DNA from: Streptomyces sp. NBC_00286
GTDB taxonomy: Bacteria; Actinomycetota; Actinomycetes; Streptomycetales; Streptomycetaceae
Length of the DNA: 64,000 nucleotides
Direction: 5' to 3'
NCBI RefSeq assembly: GCF_036173125.1
Contig: NZ_CP108054.1
Span: forward strand, 682,001-746,000
Made by a program: the position numbers and the translations under genes. Below are positions 45,424 to 54,134 of this stretch, one piece after another. The stretch's first letter is position 1; each line of letters opens with the position of its first letter. The notes under the pieces were generated by a model. It ran no database searches and had not been told where the DNA came from. It was given only the letters and a program-made list of their open reading frames with translations.

Positions 45424-46614
45424 ATGAAGCACCGCATCGTCGTCCTCGGCGCCGGATACGCCGGGGCCTACGCCGCCGGAAATCTGGCCCGCCGGCTCTC
45501 CCCCGCCGACGTCGAGATCACCATCGTCAACGCCGCGCCCGACTTCGTCGAGCGGATGCGGCTCCACCAGCTCGCGATCGGCCAGGACCTCGCGTTCCGC
45601 AAGCTCGCCGACGTCTTCGCTGGCACCGGGGTACGGCTGCGCCTGGCGCGTGTCACCGGCATCGACCCCGAGCGCAGGACCGTCGCCCTTACCAGCGAGG
45701 ACGGCGACGGCGAGTTGACGTACGACACCCTGTTTTACGCGCTCGGCAGCTCGGTCGCCCATCATGGCGTCCCCGGCGTGGCCGAGTACGCCTTCGATGT
45801 GACCGGCTGGTCCTCGGCGTTGCGGCTGCGTGAGCGGCTGGCCGGCCTGGGCGAGGGCGGCACCGTGCTGGTCGTCGGTGAGGGGCTGACCGGCATCGAG
45901 ACCGCCACCGAGTTCGCCGAGTCCCGGCCCGACCTCTCGGTCGCACTCGCAGCCCGCGGCGAGCTGGGCGCCTGGCTCTCCCCGAAGGCCCGTCGTCACC
46001 TGCGCCAGGCCTTCGACCGGCTCGGCATCACCGTCCACGAACACACCCGCATCGAAGCCGTCGAGCCGACTCGGGCGATCGCCGCCGACGGCAGGTCCGT
46101 CCCGGCCGAAGTGACCGTGTGGTCGGCCGGGTTCGCCGTGCACCCGATCGCGGCCGCCAGCGGCCTGGAGGTCGCCGAGACCGGCCAGGTCGTCGTCGAC
46201 CGCACCATGCGCTCGGTCTCGCACCCGGACGTCTACGCCGCCGGTGACTGCGCCTACGCGATCGGCGAGAACGGCCGGCCGTTGCCGATGTCCTGCGCCT
46301 CGGCCGGCTTCACCAACATGCAGGCGACCGCCGCGATCATCGCGCGCCTGACCGGCGGCGAGGTCCCGACCACCGGGCTGAAGTACTACGGCAACCACAT
46401 CAGCCTCGGGCGGCGGGACGCGATCTTTCAGATGGTGGACGGGGACGTCCGGTCGAAGTCCTGGTACCTGGGCGGCCTGACCGCCGCGCTGCTCAAGTCG
46501 GGCGTGCTCAAGACGGCCGGGTGGAGCATCGCCCACCCCACCTTCGGTATGCCGAAGCGCAGGCGCCGCCTGGCCACCGCGCCCGACCCGGCCGGTGTGG
46601 GGATCGCCGCATAA
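45424..46614 (+). CDS. FAD-dependent pyridine nucleotide-disulfide oxidoreductase, NDH-2 like
   Basis: 396 residues. FAD motif VVLGAGYAGAYAAGNLA at 6-22, NADH motif VLVVGEGLTGIETATEFAE near 142-160, and the FAD-closing DVYAAGDCAYA near 270. Length and layout fit type-II NADH dehydrogenases, without the membrane tail. It sits just upstream of an ECF41-type sigma factor; in that group the sigma factor commonly lies beside an oxidoreductase, decarboxylase or epimerase gene that it controls. Confidence 0.88.
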   Translation: MKHRIVVLGAGYAGAYAAGNLARRLSPADVEITIVNAAPDFVERMRLHQLAIGQDLAFRKLADVFAGTGVRLRLARVTGIDPERRTVALTSEDGDGELTYDTLFYALGSSVAHHGVPGVAEYAFDVTGWSSALRLRERLAGLGEGGTVLVVGEGLTGIETATEFAESRPDLSVALAARGELGAWLSPKARRHLRQAFDRLGITVHEHTRIEAVEPTRAIAADGRSVPAEVTVWSAGFAVHPIAAASGLEVAETGQVVVDRTMRSVSHPDVYAAGDCAYAIGENGRPLPMSCASAGFTNMQATAAIIARLTGGEVPTTGLKYYGNHISLGRRDAIFQMVDGDVRSKSWYLGGLTAALLKSGVLKTAGWSIAHPTFGMPKRRRRLATAPDPAGVGIAA

Positions 46615-46624
46615 GCTGCTCCGC

Positions 46625-47563
46625 ATGGACAGCGCAGCCATCGATCGGTTCGAGGCCAGCCGGGGCCGGCTGGCCTCGCTCGCGTACCGTCTGCTCGGCT
46701 CGGCGGCCGACGCCGAGGACGCAGTGCAGGACACGTTCCTGCGCTGGCAGGCCGCGGACCGGGACCGCATCGACGTGCCGGAGGCCTGGCTGACCAAGGT
46801 CGTCACCAACCTCTGCCTCGACCGGCTCCGCTCGGCACAGGCGCGCCATGAGCGTGCAGCCGGTGCCTGGCTGCCCGAGCCGCTCCTCGAGGGCGACCCG
46901 ATGCTCGGCCCCGCCGAAACCTTCGAGCAGCGCGAATCGGTGTCCCTGGCTGTACTGACCCTCATGGAGCGCCTCTCGCCGGTCGAGCGGGCCGCTTACG
47001 TCCTGCGCGAGGCCTTCTCGTATCCCCACGCCGAGATCGCCGGGATCCTCGACATCACCGAGTCCGCGAGCCAGCAGCATGTCCACCGGGCCCGGCGCCG
47101 GGTCACCGCCGAGCGCCGCCGCGGCGACGAGGTGGACCCCGCGTCCGCGCGCCGGGTCGTCGAGGAGTTCCTCGCCGCGGCCACGTCGGGGCGCACCGAA
47201 CGGCTGGTGGCGCTGCTCACCGACGACGCGACGATGGTCTCGGACGGCGCCGGACTGGCCAAGCGGCTGCTGCGGTACAACACGCGCGAGCGCATCGCCG
47301 CCTACGTGCGGGCCGGCTTCAAGCCCACGCCGGCGAAGCGGCGGCTGGCCGGCGGCTCCCCCGCGATCCACCTCGCGCTGGTCAACGGCTCCCCGGCCGC
47401 CCTCGCTGTGGTCGACGACCGGGTCGTGGGCGCCGTGTGGTTCGAAGTCAGCGACGGCAAGGTCGCGTCCCTGTGCGGCATCGCCGCCGCGGCCCGGCTC
47501 GAGCGCATCAATGAGGCCTGGCGGCAGCACGAACCCGACGCGCCGGTCATCAGCGCATGGTGA
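46625..47563 (+). CDS. sigJ: ECF41-type RNA polymerase sigma factor (SigJ-like)
   Basis: 312 residues. Region 2 LASLAYRLLGSAADAEDAVQDTFLRW at 16-41, region 4 MERLSPVERAAYVLREAFSYPHAEIAGIL near 118-146, then a SnoaL-like domain at about 185-300, which in the ECF41 group replaces an anti-sigma factor and controls activity. Starts ten bases after the oxidoreductase. Confidence 0.92.
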   Translation: MDSAAIDRFEASRGRLASLAYRLLGSAADAEDAVQDTFLRWQAADRDRIDVPEAWLTKVVTNLCLDRLRSAQARHERAAGAWLPEPLLEGDPMLGPAETFEQRESVSLAVLTLMERLSPVERAAYVLREAFSYPHAEIAGILDITESASQQHVHRARRRVTAERRRGDEVDPASARRVVEEFLAAATSGRTERLVALLTDDATMVSDGAGLAKRLLRYNTRERIAAYVRAGFKPTPAKRRLAGGSPAIHLALVNGSPAALAVVDDRVVGAVWFEVSDGKVASLCGIAAAARLERINEAWRQHEPDAPVISAW

Positions 47564-47784
47564 CCAGAGCCGCCCGGAATCCGGTGACCTGAGCCGGCGC
47601 GAGGACGGCATCCCTTCGGCCCCGCGCTGCACGGCAGCACGGGTGCGAAGCACGCCGGTCTCCCGAATCAGACTCGGCCATGCGCCCCAGCCACGCGGTC
47701 GCGCTTCATCTCGGAGCCGAAGCCCCGGCGCTCCTCGCACAGTTCGCTGAGCTCAGCCCCTCCCGACGATCGCCAAGCGCGCCG

Positions 47785-48468
47785 TCAACGCAGCGTCCAC
47801 CCCCCATCGACGCTCAAGTCGACCCCGTTGACCGACCGGTTGCCGAGCAGGAAGTCCACGGCATCCACCACGTCCCGCATGGTGGCCAACCGTCCCGTGG
47901 GCGTCGTCTCGATCAGGGCGTCGAGCGGTTTGCCCGACCAGAAGGGGCTGTCGCCGACGACGCCCGGGTGCACGGCGTTGACGCGGATTGGGGCGAGTTC
48001 GGTGGCGAGGGTGCGTACGAGGCCGGTGACGCCCGCGTTGACGGTGGCCACCGTGGTGGCGCCCGGGTAGGGGCGCTCCTTGGCCTGGCCGCCGAACAGG
48101 ACGATGGCGCTGTCGTCGTGCAACCTCGGCCGCAGCGCGTGCACGACCTCCGTGTAGCCGACGAGCTTCAGCGTGACCAGGCGGACGGCCGCGTCGATGT
48201 CGTACTCGGTGACGCTGTTGCTGTCGCGGGAGATCCCGACGAGGACGAGGTGGTCGACGCGCCCGATGTCGGCCAGCGCCGTGGCGATGTCGTGCGGCCG
48301 GGACAGGTCGAGGGCGAGCCCGAGGGACGCGCCGGTCTCCTTCGCGGCGATGGCGGCCCGACTGGCGTCGCGCCCGGTGAGTACGACCTCGTCACCGCTC
48401 GCCGCGCGATGCCGGGCGAACTCCCTGCCGATCCCGGAGGTTCCGCCGATGACGACCACGCTGCTCAT
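47785..48468 (-). CDS. Short-chain dehydrogenase/reductase
   Basis: 227 residues: VVVIGGTSGIGREFARH at 4-20 (NAD(P) loop), and RVNAVHPGVVGDSPFW near 166. The usual Tyr-x-x-x-Lys pair is not clear: the segment reads TTVATVNAGVTGLVRTLA, with Val and Asn where Tyr and Lys are expected, so catalysis may be altered. Last gene of the region-5 operon, overlapping the bicupin gene by four bases (ATGA). Confidence 0.87.
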   Translation of the reverse strand: MSSVVVIGGTSGIGREFARHRAASGDEVVLTGRDASRAAIAAKETGASLGLALDLSRPHDIATALADIGRVDHLVLVGISRDSNSVTEYDIDAAVRLVTLKLVGYTEVVHALRPRLHDDSAIVLFGGQAKERPYPGATTVATVNAGVTGLVRTLATELAPIRVNAVHPGVVGDSPFWSGKPLDALIETTPTGRLATMRDVVDAVDFLLGNRSVNGVDLSVDGGWTLR

Positions 48469-49361
48469 GGCTTCTCCCCCAACGTCTCCCGCAGATAGTC
48501 CCAGTCCCTGGTGAACCGGTAGGAGTGCCGCGACGGCGGCTGCGGTGCCTGTGTCTCCAGCCAACGCACCGGTCCCGTACCGGCGTTGGCGAAGCTGTGC
48601 ACGCAACCGGCGCCCGCCCAGGCCGCGTCGCCCACGCCGAGCCGGTGGCGTTCGCCGTCGAAGGTGGCGTCCACGGTGCCCTCGACGATCAGATACGTCT
48701 CCTCGAAGGGGTGGTCATGGCTGCCGGCGACGCCATCGGGCGCGTACTGCACCATGAACATCGTCGAGGCGACCGCTCCCAGGTCCTCGTCCACCATCAT
48801 CTTCACGGTGATGCCGCTGTAGACGAGCAGCGCGGTCCGCATGCTGGCCGACACGGCCAGGAGGTCCTGGGACTGCTTGCCGGGGTCCATCTGGGCGGCC
48901 TCGAAGTGGCCGAACGAGCGGGTGCGCGGGTCGCGTACGTCGATGCGGACCGGCTCGCGGGCAGGCAACGCGGGTACCGCCTGGGTGTCGTAGCCGTAGC
49001 GGGCCCTCGGCACCGGCGCGAGCATGTCCGCCCAGCGTGCGGCGGTGTCCCCGGCGCCGCGCCAGGCGTGCGGCACGCCCGTCGGCAGCAGTCCGTAGTC
49101 GCCTTCCTCGAGCAGGTACGAGCCTTCGGGAACATCGAGGATGACCGTGCCCGACAGCACGTGGAAGGACTCCTCGTACGCGTTCACGTGGGCGCCGATC
49201 GCTCCGTCCGGCGCCAGTTCGCAGATACCGAAGCCGCTGTGCACGGCGCCGTCCGCCTCGTCGACGACCGTCCGTCGCCTGAACCCGCTGCTGGGGTACG
49301 GCAGTTGGGGCGGCGCGGCGAACGTGGCGTCCGCCGCCCGCCGTACGGCGAAGTGGGTCAT
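48465..49361 (-). CDS. Bicupin protein, (S)-ureidoglycine aminohydrolase-like
   Basis: 298 residues with two cupin barrels. The first has HVNAYEESFHVLSGTVIL at 58-75; the second has SHDHPFEETYLIVEGTVDATF near 213-233 and AGAGCVHSFANAG. The HxH-E-H metal set is complete only in the second. Architecture matches AllE-type ureidoglycine aminohydrolase, but the neighbours are not purine-catabolic genes, so function is open. Confidence 0.8.
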   Translation of the reverse strand: MTHFAVRRAADATFAAPPQLPYPSSGFRRRTVVDEADGAVHSGFGICELAPDGAIGAHVNAYEESFHVLSGTVILDVPEGSYLLEEGDYGLLPTGVPHAWRGAGDTAARWADMLAPVPRARYGYDTQAVPALPAREPVRIDVRDPRTRSFGHFEAAQMDPGKQSQDLLAVSASMRTALLVYSGITVKMMVDEDLGAVASTMFMVQYAPDGVAGSHDHPFEETYLIVEGTVDATFDGERHRLGVGDAAWAGAGCVHSFANAGTGPVRWLETQAPQPPSRHSYRFTRDWDYLRETLGEKP

Positions 49362-49398
49362 GCCCGTCCCTTCCTCCGCGCCCTGTGTCCGGGCTCCC

Positions 49399-50763
49399 TC
49401 ACGCCTGCTGCTTCTTGCGGGCCTCGACCGCCGCCACCAGCCGGTCGCGGGACTCCTCGACCAGCCGCCGCGCCCGCTCGGTGTCGGCGAGCAGCTTGCC
49501 GTCGCGCTTGCGGACCGTGCCGTCGACGACGACCGTGTCGACGTTGGACACGTCGGCGCACAGGGTCACCGCGGCCACGGGGTCGATGAGGGGCGCGATG
49601 TTGAGGGCCGTCGCGTCGATGGCGACGATGTCGGCACGTTTGCCGGGGGTCAGTGAGCCGGTGCGGTGCTCGAGTCCCGCGACATGTGCGCCGTTGACGG
49701 TGGCGATCTCCAGCATCTGACGTGCGGTCAGCATCGTTGCGGGAACGGGTGTGTCGGCCTGCCAGCACTCGGCGTTCACCCGGGCGCGCTCGCCGCCGAA
49801 GGCCGCGCGGATCTGGGTGAACATGTCGCCGGGCACGGTGGTGACCACGTCGATGCTCAGGCTCGGCCGCAGCCCGTACTCGATCGCCTTCATGACGGGC
49901 GGCCAGCCGTGCCCCATCTGCTGCTCCACCTGCGGCGCGATGGAGACCGTGCCGCCGCTGTCGGCGACCATCCGCCACTCCTCCTCGCTGAAGTAGCAGC
50001 AGTGGACGTAGGTGGTGTCGGAGCCGAGCAGCCCGAGGTCGTGCAGTTGCTTGACCATCCCGAAGCGGCCGGCCAGTCGGCCCATGCCGACGTGCACGGT
50101 GATCGGGATGTCCAGCTCGCGCGCGAGGCGCCACTCGGCCTCGACGACGTCGTTGATGCAGAATCCCGGGCCGCGGGTGGCGAGCGCCATGGTCAGCAGG
50201 CTGTCGTCGGAGGCGAAGTGACGCTCCCTCATCCGTCGTACGTCGTCGGCCGGTATGGCGATCTTGCTGTCGAACCAGTAGTCGGCGAGCGAGGTGTTGG
50301 CGCTGCCGTACGCGTACTGGGCGCGGATCCCGGTCTCGCTCAGCGCCCGCACGGCGGCGTCGGGATGCTCGGGTGTGTTGTTGATGTGCGACCAGTCGAC
50401 GAGCGTGGTGATCCCGGCGTTCAGGCACTCGAGGGAGCCCGCGAGGTTGCCCGCGTACACGTCCTCGGGGCCGTAGACGGGTGCGAAGGTGTCGAGGACT
50501 TCGACGAAGTAGTCGTCGAGCGTGGCATTGGGCGCGCAGCCGCGGATGGGCGCCTCCCAGGTGTGGCGGTGGGTGTCGACGAAGCCCGGCACGACGATGC
50601 GGCCGGTCATGTCGAGGACTTCGGCGTCGACTTCGGCGTCTATCCGCGGTTCGACCGCCGTGATCTTCCCGTCCTCGATCAGTACATCGCCCTCGGGCAG
50701 GTCCCCGATGCCGGGGTCCATCGAGATCACGTGGCCCGAGCGCAGAAGCATCCGACTGGTCAT
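49399..50763 (-). CDS. Amidohydrolase (AtzA/TrzN, cytosine deaminase-like superfamily)
   Basis: 454 residues. Metal motif VDTHRHTWEAPIRG at 62-75, a later His in ITVHVGMGRLAGRFG, His in YVHCCYFSEEE and Asp in LSIDVVTTVPGD complete the usual mononuclear site. C-terminal HRTGSLTPGKRADIVAID is the hallmark of chlorohydrolase/deaminase relatives. It should deaminate or hydrolyse a ring or amidine substrate, unidentified. Confidence 0.87.
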   Translation of the reverse strand: MTSRMLLRSGHVISMDPGIGDLPEGDVLIEDGKITAVEPRIDAEVDAEVLDMTGRIVVPGFVDTHRHTWEAPIRGCAPNATLDDYFVEVLDTFAPVYGPEDVYAGNLAGSLECLNAGITTLVDWSHINNTPEHPDAAVRALSETGIRAQYAYGSANTSLADYWFDSKIAIPADDVRRMRERHFASDDSLLTMALATRGPGFCINDVVEAEWRLARELDIPITVHVGMGRLAGRFGMVKQLHDLGLLGSDTTYVHCCYFSEEEWRMVADSGGTVSIAPQVEQQMGHGWPPVMKAIEYGLRPSLSIDVVTTVPGDMFTQIRAAFGGERARVNAECWQADTPVPATMLTARQMLEIATVNGAHVAGLEHRTGSLTPGKRADIVAIDATALNIAPLIDPVAAVTLCADVSNVDTVVVDGTVRKRDGKLLADTERARRLVEESRDRLVAAVEARKKQQA

Positions 50764-50785
50764 CGGCCTTCCTCCCATGCTGTGT

Positions 50786-51766
50786 TCAGTACGCGGTGAG
50801 CTGCCGGACCGTCGTCACGACCTTGTCGGCGGTGGGGATGACCTGTTCTTCGAGCGCGTCCGCGAAGGGCAGCGGCACGCACTCGGCCGCGACCCGGCGT
50901 ACGGGCGCGTCGAGGAGGCCGAATCCCTCGTCGGCGACGACCGATACGAGGGTGCCGCCCCATCCGCCCTGGTAGGGGTTCTCCTCGACGGTCACGAGCC
51001 GCGAGGTCTTCGCGAGGGAACCGAGCACCGTGCGCGTGTCCAGCGGCACCAGGCAGCGCAGGTCGATCACCTCGGCGTCGATGTCCTCCTCGGCCAGCCG
51101 TTCGGCGGCCGTCAGCGCCACGGGCACCATCGAGGCGAGGGCGACGAGCGTGACGTCGGCGCCTTCGCGTACGACGGCGGCCTGCCCCAGCTCGACGATG
51201 TGGTCCGGTGGTGCGGGCGGCCCCTTGGTCGCGAACAGTCCCTTGTGCTCGAAGAAGACCACCGGGTCGTCGCTGCGGATGGCGGCGGCCATCATGCCGA
51301 TCACGTCCGCGGGCGTGGCGGGTGCCGCGATCTTCAGTCCGGGGACGGTGAACGCCCAGTTCTCGGTGGCCTGGGAGTGCTGGGCGCCGAAGCCGAGACC
51401 GCCGCCGTTGGCCGTGCGGACGACGAGCGGCACGGTGACCTGACCGCCCGTCATGTACCGGACCTTGGGTATCTCGTTGGCGAGGTAGTCCCAGCAACAG
51501 GCCAGGAAGTCGGAGAACATGATCTCCGCGACGGGCCGCATCCCGGTCATCGCGGCGCCCATCGCCGCCCCGACGATGGCCTGTTCGGAGATCGGCGTGT
51601 CCCACACCCGCTCGGATCCGAACTCCTTGTGCAGCCCGACGGTCGTCTTGAACACCCCGCCCGCCGCGCCGATGTCCTCCCCCAGGCAGACGACCGACGG
51701 ATCGCGCCGCATCTCGCGCGCGATGCCCTCGGCGACCGCCTCGCGGTAGGTGATCACGTCCGCCAC
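50786..51766 (-). CDS. 2-oxo-acid dehydrogenase E1 component, beta subunit
   Basis: 326 residues: VVCLGEDIGAAGGVFKTTVGL at 25-45, TPISEQAIVGAAMGAAMTG near 57, GGGLGFGAQHSQATENWA near 121. The beta subunit binds the pyrophosphate of TPP together with alpha. It overlaps the alpha gene by 13 bases. Relatives serve branched-chain, pyruvate or acetoin complexes. No E2 or E3 gene is nearby. Confidence 0.9.
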   Translation of the reverse strand: MADVITYREAVAEGIAREMRRDPSVVCLGEDIGAAGGVFKTTVGLHKEFGSERVWDTPISEQAIVGAAMGAAMTGMRPVAEIMFSDFLACCWDYLANEIPKVRYMTGGQVTVPLVVRTANGGGLGFGAQHSQATENWAFTVPGLKIAAPATPADVIGMMAAAIRSDDPVVFFEHKGLFATKGPPAPPDHIVELGQAAVVREGADVTLVALASMVPVALTAAERLAEEDIDAEVIDLRCLVPLDTRTVLGSLAKTSRLVTVEENPYQGGWGGTLVSVVADEGFGLLDAPVRRVAAECVPLPFADALEEQVIPTADKVVTTVRQLTAY

Positions 51767-52758
51767 GCCGCACCTCCGTCAGCCCATACGTCGGTCAGCG
51801 CCTCCCGCGGATCGGCTGCGGGCGCCTGCTTTGCGGCCTCAACTGCCTGCTGTACGAGGTCGGTTGCGCGCGCATCGGCTTCGGTGACCGCTTCTTCGGG
51901 CACGCCGAGTTCGGCGAGCCGCCCTCGGGCGAGGTCCAGCGGGTCGTGCTTCAGCCAGCGCTCCACCTCCTCGGCCGGCCGGTAGGTGGCCGGGTCGGTG
52001 CGGCTGTGGCCGAAGTGCCGGTAGGTCTGTGCTTCCAGCAGGCTGGGCCCGTCTCCCGCACGGGCCCGGTCCGCCAGCCGTGCCACCGCCTCCTGGACGA
52101 GGACCACGTCGTTGCCGTCGACGATCTCGCCGGGGATGCCGTAGGCGGGCGCGCGGTCCGCGGCGGGGTTCGCCACCGCGGTGACGTCGCCGATCGGCGT
52201 GTATTCCATGTAGAGGTTGTTCTCGCAGACGAAGAGCACGGGCAGTTTCCATACGGCGGCCAGGTTCAGCGCCTCGTGGAAGGCCCCGATGTTGGTCGCG
52301 CCGTCGCCGAAGAAGGCCACGGCGATCTGTCCGGTGCCGCGCAGCCGGGCCGACCAGGCGGCGCCCACCGCCATGGGCAGATGGGCGCCGACGATGGCGT
52401 ACGAGCCGAGCATGTTGTGCGAGGCCTTGGTGAGGTGCATCGAGCCGCCCTTGGCCTTGCAGAGGCCGGTGGCGCGGCTCATCAGTTCGGCGAGGCATTC
52501 CTCGGGGGTGGCGCCGCGGGCCAGCGCATGGTGGTGGCCGCGGTAGGTCGCGAACACGTAGTCGTCGTCCCGCAAGGCCGCGCTCGCGCCGACCGCGATC
52601 GCCTCGTGGCCGGAGGCAAGGTGGGTGGTGCCCTTGACGAGGCCGGCCAGGAACAGGTCGTGGGCGGCCTTCTCCGTACGCCGGATCACGGCCATCTGCT
52701 CGTAGAGCGCGAGGAGTTGACCCGCATTCGTCGCATTCGTCGATGCCGCGCCGGTCAT
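51754..52758 (-). CDS. 2-oxo-acid dehydrogenase E1 component, alpha subunit
   Basis: 334 residues. TPP motif FFGDGATNIGAFHEALNLAA with ENN about 20 residues on (near 150-180). TYRGHHHALARG near 72 and YRHFGHSRTDPATYR near 246 resemble the acetoin dehydrogenase alpha family more than pyruvate dehydrogenase. With the beta subunit it decarboxylates a 2-oxo acid. It overlaps the M24 gene by four bases. Confidence 0.9.
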   Translation of the reverse strand: MTGAASTNATNAGQLLALYEQMAVIRRTEKAAHDLFLAGLVKGTTHLASGHEAIAVGASAALRDDDYVFATYRGHHHALARGATPEECLAELMSRATGLCKAKGGSMHLTKASHNMLGSYAIVGAHLPMAVGAAWSARLRGTGQIAVAFFGDGATNIGAFHEALNLAAVWKLPVLFVCENNLYMEYTPIGDVTAVANPAADRAPAYGIPGEIVDGNDVVLVQEAVARLADRARAGDGPSLLEAQTYRHFGHSRTDPATYRPAEEVERWLKHDPLDLARGRLAELGVPEEAVTEADARATDLVQQAVEAAKQAPAADPREALTDVWADGGAAWRT

Positions 52759-54092
52759 GACTCGCCCCTGCCCTCGGGGGTGTTGAGGTGGGACTGGGCC
52801 TCACGGCGGGTGTTGAGGGCGCCGCCGACCGTCCAGTACTTGCGGCCCGCGACGAGGAGTTCCTCCGCCGGGAACTTGGTGATCACCTCGCACCCGTCGG
52901 CGGTGACGACGACCTCCTCCTCGATCCGCGCCGCCGACCAGCCGTCCGCGGCAGGCCAGTACGTCTCCAGTGCGAACACCATGCCCTCTTCGAGGACTTC
53001 GGGATGGTCGAGCGAGACGAGGCGGCTGAAGATGGGCTTCTCCCAGATGGACAGGCCCACCCCATGCCCGTACTGCAGGGCGAAGGCTGCCGTCTCGTCG
53101 GGGAAGCCGAACTCCTCGGCGCGCGGCCAGACTTGGACGATGTCGGCGGTGGTGGTGCCCGGCCGGACCAGGGCGATGGCCTCGTCCATGTAGGCGCGGC
53201 AGCGGACGTACGCGTCGCGCTGCGCGGCGGAGGCGCTGCCGACGGCGAAGGTGCGGTAGTAGCAGGTGCGGTAGCCGAGGTGGCTGTGCAGGATGTCGAA
53301 GAAGGCCGGGTCGCCGGGGCGGATCAGGCGGTCGCTGTAGACGTGCGGGTGGGGTGAACAGCGCTCTCCCGAGATGGCGTTGACGCCTTCGACGTACTCG
53401 CTGCCCAGGTCGTAGAGGACCTTGCTGACGAGCCCGACGCACTCGTTCTCGCGCACGCCCGGCCGCAGATAGCCGTACAGCTCCTCGTACGCCGCGTCGA
53501 CCATCGAGCAGGCCTGGGTGAGCAGGGAGATCTCATCGCCGGTCTTGATACGGCGGGCCTCCAGGAAGACCTGCTGGCCGTCGACGACGTCGATGCCCTC
53601 TTCCTTGAGGGCGTGCAGTACGGGCATCTCGGCCAGGTCGACGCCCAACGGCTCGCCCGCCAGGCCGTGTTCGCGCAGCATCTGGGCGATCTTGGCGGCG
53701 ACGTCCTCGGCGATCCCGGCGTCCGGATGGAAGGCGCCGCGAAGGGTCGAGATGCCGGCGCGGGCGCCGGTGGGCGGGCCGCCCTTGCCGTCGCTGTAGT
53801 CGAGCCAGGGGTTGTAGAGCTGGTGGTGGCGGGCGGCGGAGCCGAAGTCCCAGACGACCGGTTCGCCGCCGCGGACGAGCAGCGCGAAACGGATCAGCTT
53901 GTCCATCGCCCAGGTGCCGATATGGGTGGACGACATGTAGCGGATGTTGGAGAAGTCGAAGCTGAGTAGTGCGCCCAGCTCGGAACGGTTCAGCGCGGCG
54001 TTCAGCCGGGCAAGGCGTTCCTTGCGCAGCCGGTCGAGGTCTACGCGCTCTTCCCAGTCGACGGCGTTGGGCCCGAACGTACGGATCGCCAT
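52755..54092 (-). CDS. M24-family (creatinase/Xaa-Pro peptidase fold) hydrolase
   Basis: 445 residues, N-terminal creatinase-like domain (about 20-180) and C-terminal pita-bread domain. Of the five usual metal ligands, Asp266 (FFDILHSH), His343 (YGHGVGLS), Glu376 (FALETYWP) and Glu391 (RIEEEV) are present. The second Asp is replaced by Cys277 in GYRTCYYRTF. Creatinase itself works without metal, so this enzyme may also be a non-metallo C-N hydrolase. Substrate unknown. No signal peptide. Confidence 0.85.
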   Translation of the reverse strand: MAIRTFGPNAVDWEERVDLDRLRKERLARLNAALNRSELGALLSFDFSNIRYMSSTHIGTWAMDKLIRFALLVRGGEPVVWDFGSAARHHQLYNPWLDYSDGKGGPPTGARAGISTLRGAFHPDAGIAEDVAAKIAQMLREHGLAGEPLGVDLAEMPVLHALKEEGIDVVDGQQVFLEARRIKTGDEISLLTQACSMVDAAYEELYGYLRPGVRENECVGLVSKVLYDLGSEYVEGVNAISGERCSPHPHVYSDRLIRPGDPAFFDILHSHLGYRTCYYRTFAVGSASAAQRDAYVRCRAYMDEAIALVRPGTTTADIVQVWPRAEEFGFPDETAAFALQYGHGVGLSIWEKPIFSRLVSLDHPEVLEEGMVFALETYWPAADGWSAARIEEEVVVTADGCEVITKFPAEELLVAGRKYWTVGGALNTRREAQSHLNTPEGRGES

Positions 54093-54134
54093 GGCGAACC
54101 TCCCCTTCGAGTGAACGACCGCCCGAGGAGAGTG

